Part shown: one piece after another, positions 60,216-64,000 of the stretch
Layout of the letters: each line of letters starts with the position of its first letter
Numbering within the stretch: position 1 is the stretch's first letter
Source of the DNA: Chinchilla lanigera
Taxonomy: Eukaryota > Chordata > Mammalia > Rodentia > Chinchillidae
Assembly (NCBI RefSeq): GCF_000276665.1
Contig: NW_004955429.1
Coordinates: 949,121-1,013,120 of the forward strand
Length of the DNA stretch: 64,000 nucleotides
Reading direction: 5' to 3'
Notes under the pieces: model-generated
The model's input: the letters and a program-made list of their open reading frames with translations, nothing else
What the model was told of the DNA's origin: nothing
The model's database searches: none
Position numbers and translations under genes: made by a program

Positions 60216-60955
60216 ATGAATGGAGCAGAATTGAAAACGCACGCGCTGACCCATACAAATTTTCTTATACTATTTCCTAAGAGTTCCTATGGTAAATTAT
60301 CATAAACTTGCTGTTTTAAGAAACAAATGTATTTTCTCAAAGTTTTGGTGGTCTCAAATCCCAAGTCCAAGTATTGGCAGAACCGTGGACTGTGCGTTAT
60401 CTAAACACTGCAGAAAAGATCTATTGTCTCCTCCTGCTTCAGTAGTTCTAAGATTTCCTTGCTTTATAGCATGATAACTCCACTCCCTGCTGATCTCCAT
60501 GTTCATGCAGCTTAATTTTCTGCAGTGCTCTGTCTTTTTCTTCTTGTAAATTATAAAATTTAAGTCTGTAGTTTTAAATATTTTAGGTTTGTTCTGGAAT
60601 GAATTTTTTACTATTTGATTCTTTACATTTTCATAAGATATAAACATCTTTTTAAATTTCTTTTTATCAAAAGGTTATCATTTTGTACATTTCAGTCATT
60701 GACTTATGTATATATGATATTATATGCAATGTATATTATATATAAAATATATATTAGATGTATATTCATGTCATGCTTTTCATCACCTTATCTTTTCATT
60801 CCATTACTGTTTTCCATTTTCAACTGCCTTAAAAGTTTTCCTTTAGGAAAGACAGCTCCATCAGATGGTTTGTAATTTTTACTTCAATCACAAAGTATAA
60901 TTTAGAAAATGTAAGAAAAGAAAGAAAATATATGATATATATTCATTTTCAGTAT
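60216..60955. other. No gene; AT-rich tract
   Basis: 60700-60770 is TATATAA-rich. Frames on both strands at 60289-60875 look random. Confidence 0.45.
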
Positions 60956-61800
60956 GTCCTTTCATTTTCTTTAACAGTTGAAGCTTTTTATTTTATATTT
61001 TCCCTCTGTACATAGGTGTTTTTCTGGCCATTCTGTTGGTATAAAACTGGTGACAAGAAATTTTCTTAGGTTTTCTTCATCTGAGAATATCTTGATTTAT
61101 TTTTGAAGGATATTTTCAATGCTTATAGCCCCCGTTCTTTCCTGTGCTAATTATTGTTAGTCTTTAGTATCTGCTGAGACATGTGCCATTTTAATTGCCT
61201 TTTTTCATTGTTATTATCTTTCTCTGGTTGCTTTATATATTTACTTCTGACCTTTACATTGTAGAGATTAAATGATGATATCTTTGCATGGATTTGGGGG
61301 GGTTATTTTATTCAAATTGTGTTCAGTTTCTGATTATGTAAGTTCATGTCTCTTGTTAAATTTGTATATTTTGGGGCATTACTTGTACAAATACTTTTCT
61401 GTCTTCCCTTCTGTCTCTGCTCCCGCAACTCTAATTACATGAATGTGGTCTTATGTAACAATCTCCTCACAGACCCCTGGAGTGCTTAGATTTCTGCTTA
61501 CTTTTTGCTTCTTTTTTCATCCAATTATTTTCTCTGTTGTTCTCGTTGTATTCTTTTATTGTTCTTTCTAGTTCACTGATTTTTTTCCTGTGTTCCTTCA
61601 TTTTGTCATTGCATCCATCTATTGTTTTTTTTAATTTTTGTTATTATAATTTTCATTTCTTAAAGTTCCATGTAGGTACACTTTTTCAATTTGCATTTCT
61701 TTATTGAGACTTTGTATTTTTTTTTCTGTTTTAGTGTGCTTATAGTTGCCAATTTATGAATTTTGATATTGCCTAATTTAAAATCTTGGCTATTTTTAGC
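60956..61800 (-). mobile_element. L1M-type 5' region, antisense
   Basis: 'agaatatcttgatttattt', 'gcattacttgtacaaatact', 'caactctaattacatgaatg', 'ttctttctagttcactgatt', 'tttcatttcttaaagttcca' follow the antisense 5' portion of old L1M elements. Non-coding now. Confidence 0.6.
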
Positions 61801-62274
61801 AAGTCCTACCAAAGTTGGTACCTATTGATTGTTTTCTTTCCTACTCTTTGAGACTTTTATGGTTCTGTGTCAAATTAATTTACTTGAAACCAGGCTATCC
61901 CAGTTATTATCTTATATATCTGGAGTTTTCAGTTGCTTTATTTTTTTGTTTGTTTGTTTGTTTGTGGTTTGTTTTTGGTGTAGCTTGGTACATGTGACTT
62001 CACTATTGAGGGTGGGTAAGCTGCTCTACTCTATTGTAAAAGAAGGTAGATACTTTCCCATTTGTCTTCTATTAACATCTCGGAAAGGGAGCCCTTCACA
62101 TCTCTGGAGGGATCAATCATCTGGCTACCCACTAAAATACTATTAATAAATCCATGGCTGGAAAGGATAAGGCTCCTTGCACACTGCTCCCCATCTGACT
62201 CCACTGATACTCTTTTGAGAGCAATGGCCTGGCTACTTCTTAGTGATGGGAAAATCCTGACACAACTAGGCCAG
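61801..62274. other. No recognised gene; (TTTG)n at 61945-61965
   Basis: Short (TTTG)n run in the first part. The block 62040-62270 is GC-richer and directly precedes the inverted repeat. Confidence 0.45.
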
Positions 62275-62352
62275 AGGGTTAATGGGACAAACAATACATG
62301 CTCCTAAAAATGACCTGAAAATCACACTCTGGCCAGACAGAAAACCATGAGA
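62275..62352 (+). repeat. Inverted repeat, left arm (78 bp)
   Basis: Matches the reverse complement of 62521-62598 at 72 of 78 positions without gaps. The central 31 bp (from 'acaatacatgctcct' to 'gacctgaaaa') match perfectly. Confidence 0.93.
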
Positions 62353-62520
62353 TGTATGATATGGTTCAGCGGTTGTGCCTTATCTCTGTGCCTAGTTATG
62401 GTAGAAGCTTTGATTTCACACCTAGCCTGTGATGGTGTGTGCTTGATTGGAAACTCACCTTTGTTATATGTTTATTTTTTAGTTTGTTACATGGCATTTA
62501 GCTCCAAAAGAGTTCTGTCG
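62353..62520. other. 168-bp loop between inverted-repeat arms
   Basis: Does not continue the pairing. It falls inside a 121-codon plus frame (62347-62712) that also crosses the right arm and shows no recognisable domain. Confidence 0.6.
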
Positions 62521-62598
62521 TCTCATGATTTTCTGTCTTGCCAGAGTGTTGTTTTCAGGTCATTTTTAGGAGCATGTATTGTCTGTCCAATTAACCCT
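62521..62598 (-). repeat. Inverted repeat, right arm (78 bp)
   Basis: Begins 'tctcatgattttctgtcttg' and ends 'ccaattaaccct'; see the left arm. Confidence 0.93.
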
Positions 62599-63435
62599 TT
62601 GGTTGCTGCAACCATCAGCTCCAATGCAGATGTCTACTGGGGAAGAAGAAAACCATGCATCACTTTAGTCCTTAGCTTGCTAGTTTATCTGTCTTTTTCT
62701 CTCCAACGTTAATAGTCCTCTCATTTTTGTTTTATGTTTGCTCTCCAGTGTTTTTAAATCTGCTTATTGGGAATAATAGGGTCAAACCTGTATATGTTAT
62801 CTTCTCAAAAGTGGAAGTAATTAATATTTTTTAAATGGGCAGAGATTTATGGAAGAAAATCTCTTGATTCAAAGAACATCACTGAAGCTCAAATAGAAAA
62901 ATTCAAGATGATATGTCAAATAAGTATATCATAAACTTTAACTTTCCTTGAGTCTTATATTCAAAAGCTGTCAGTAAGAGCAACGTGTGAGCTTCTTTAC
63001 TTTTATAATGTTTCCTGTCAGCCAAAAAGTCTTCTAGGTTTAACTGACAGAAAATGAAGTGTACAGTATCGGTCTTTGATGATCATTACATACTACTTAT
63101 GGTTAATTCCCATATGAGATCAAAAGGCATCTTACTCAATTCCACTCAAATGGCAGACATGCTTTTTATTTGATGAAGGAACATTCTCAAACAATGTAAA
63201 ATATATAGTATGTATTGTTTTCCCAGTTGAGAAAATTTATATGTTATACTTTTAACAATATTTTATTTTGCTTTTTTGAGTACTCATTATGCTGTTTAAC
63301 ATTTTTAAGTAACTTTATTATAAATAAAATATCAAAGAGAAAGAGAACATTTTTGATCAAAAATGATATGTAGCTTCCTGTGTCATGGTGCTAAAGTTTT
63401 GATCCTGAGCTCAACACTGAGATCTGCCCCAGCTG
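62599..63435. other. No recognised feature
   Basis: AT-rich, nothing identified. Confidence 0.5.
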
Positions 63436-63439
63436 ACTA

Positions 63440-64000
63440 GATCATCTTACTCTGTGACTTCCATCAGCTACAAGCTTCTTGGGAAGGACTCTGGAAACTC
63501 CTGAAGGCAAACAATGGAAATGGGCAGAGTGGTGAGCCGTGGAGAGACAGGCTCCCTGAGAGTTGGTCCCCAGGCACTGCTGTACAGCAGTGTGAGGAAA
63601 ACAAGGAGAGAAGTGGGTCCCAGGGAGCCAGGAAGGATTTGAAGTGAAAACTGAAACCCACAGGAATAGCAAAGAGGCAAACTTCAGGGAAGAAGTAAGA
63701 GGGAGGTGGCGCTATCTCCTTGAGCCTGGACCCACTACTGAGGTGGGGTAGTTGGAAACTACAGTTGCTCTGCAACTAGTGGCAACCACAGAGACTGGTG
63801 ACCTCAAAGGCTGGCAACTCCAGAGGCCCCTGCGGAGAACTGCACAAGTGGAGTGGTGAGGTGGTCAGGAGTAGAGAGCAGTACTGGTGAGTTGTGCTGG
63901 TGTGACTTCCATGAGAGAGAGTTACTGGCTGGAGTCATCTAGGAGAGGGACCAACTGAGCGCAGGACCCTGAGCATCTATGGGCTCCACCTACAGGCTCC
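63440..64000. other. GC-rich block cut by the window edge
   Basis: Composition changes sharply at about 63440 to G-rich on the plus strand, with recurring 'tggtgag' and 'gtggagtggtgagg' phrases. It resembles an L1 5' UTR in sense orientation or an LTR, but no border or consensus could be fixed. Minus frames (63775-63464 and others) are Ser/Pro/Phe-rich by-products of the G-rich strand. Confidence 0.4.

Noticed and set aside
62347..62712. 121-codon plus-strand frame as a membrane protein gene
   Set aside because: Hydrophobic, but it runs across the loop and one arm of the inverted repeat and has no recognised family; hydrophobicity follows from T-rich sequence.
1..64000. CRISPR array or bacterial defence system
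   Set aside because: No regularly spaced identical short repeats; the SINEs, MIR, L2 and MaLR elements show mammalian nuclear DNA.

Overview
The window is non-coding mammalian DNA from a rodent. The rodent call rests on two SINE families seen directly. One is ID-type elements, which are tRNA-derived with a pol III A box (TAGCTCAGCGG) and a long A tail; there are four good copies at 24021, 24140, 50672 and 53551. The other is B1-like (7SL-derived) elements at 16785, 31061, 52552 and 53397. The ID consensus here ends in CCGGTACCGGAG and is not the rat or mouse form, so I infer a non-murid rodent; I cannot name the family. I see no open reading frame that I would defend as an intact gene, no rRNA or tRNA gene, no CRISPR array and no operon. 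Open frames are short and mostly lie in repeats.

Layout: 0.3-2.1 kb is an old sense L1 ORF2. 2.8-4.1 kb holds a MER5A-like DNA transposon, an unidentified pseudogene-like block on the minus strand, and an L1 3' end. 5.7-6.75 kb holds two MaLR-type LTRs. 9.6-10.5 kb is an L2 interrupted by a MER1-type hAT element. 11.7-14.8 kb is antisense L1 material with an AT-rich tract. 16.0-18.9 kb is a long sense L1 ORF2 plus 3' UTR, broken by a B1 and a 590-base assembly gap. 20.6-21.4 kb is a GC-rich block with internal tandem repeats. 22.9-25.4 kb is a complete two-LTR MaLR element with a 5-bp target duplication, carrying a dimeric ID insertion. 26.9-29.2 kb holds a duplicated 300-bp segment, and 29.6-29.9 kb a second MER1. 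36.7-38.9 kb is an L1 with a 5' inversion. 41.1-43.1 kb and 50.3-51.5 kb are antisense L1s, the second carrying an ID with a perfect 16-bp duplication. 52.4-53.7 kb holds a second gap and nested SINEs. 54-62 kb holds more old LTR and L1 pieces, and 62.3-62.6 kb a striking 78-bp inverted repeat. The right edge (63.4-64.0 kb) is unusually GC-rich.

Nothing here works as a pathway. The window is best read as intergenic or intronic DNA shaped by layered retrotransposition. The items most worth a second look are the 62.3-kb inverted repeat, the GC-rich repeat block at 20.6-21.4 kb, the twin-primed L1, the ID dimer inside one target duplication, and the locally duplicated segments (18981/19780, 26945/28880). 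Repeat names were assigned from memory of consensus sequences and not from a database search, so subfamily labels are tentative.
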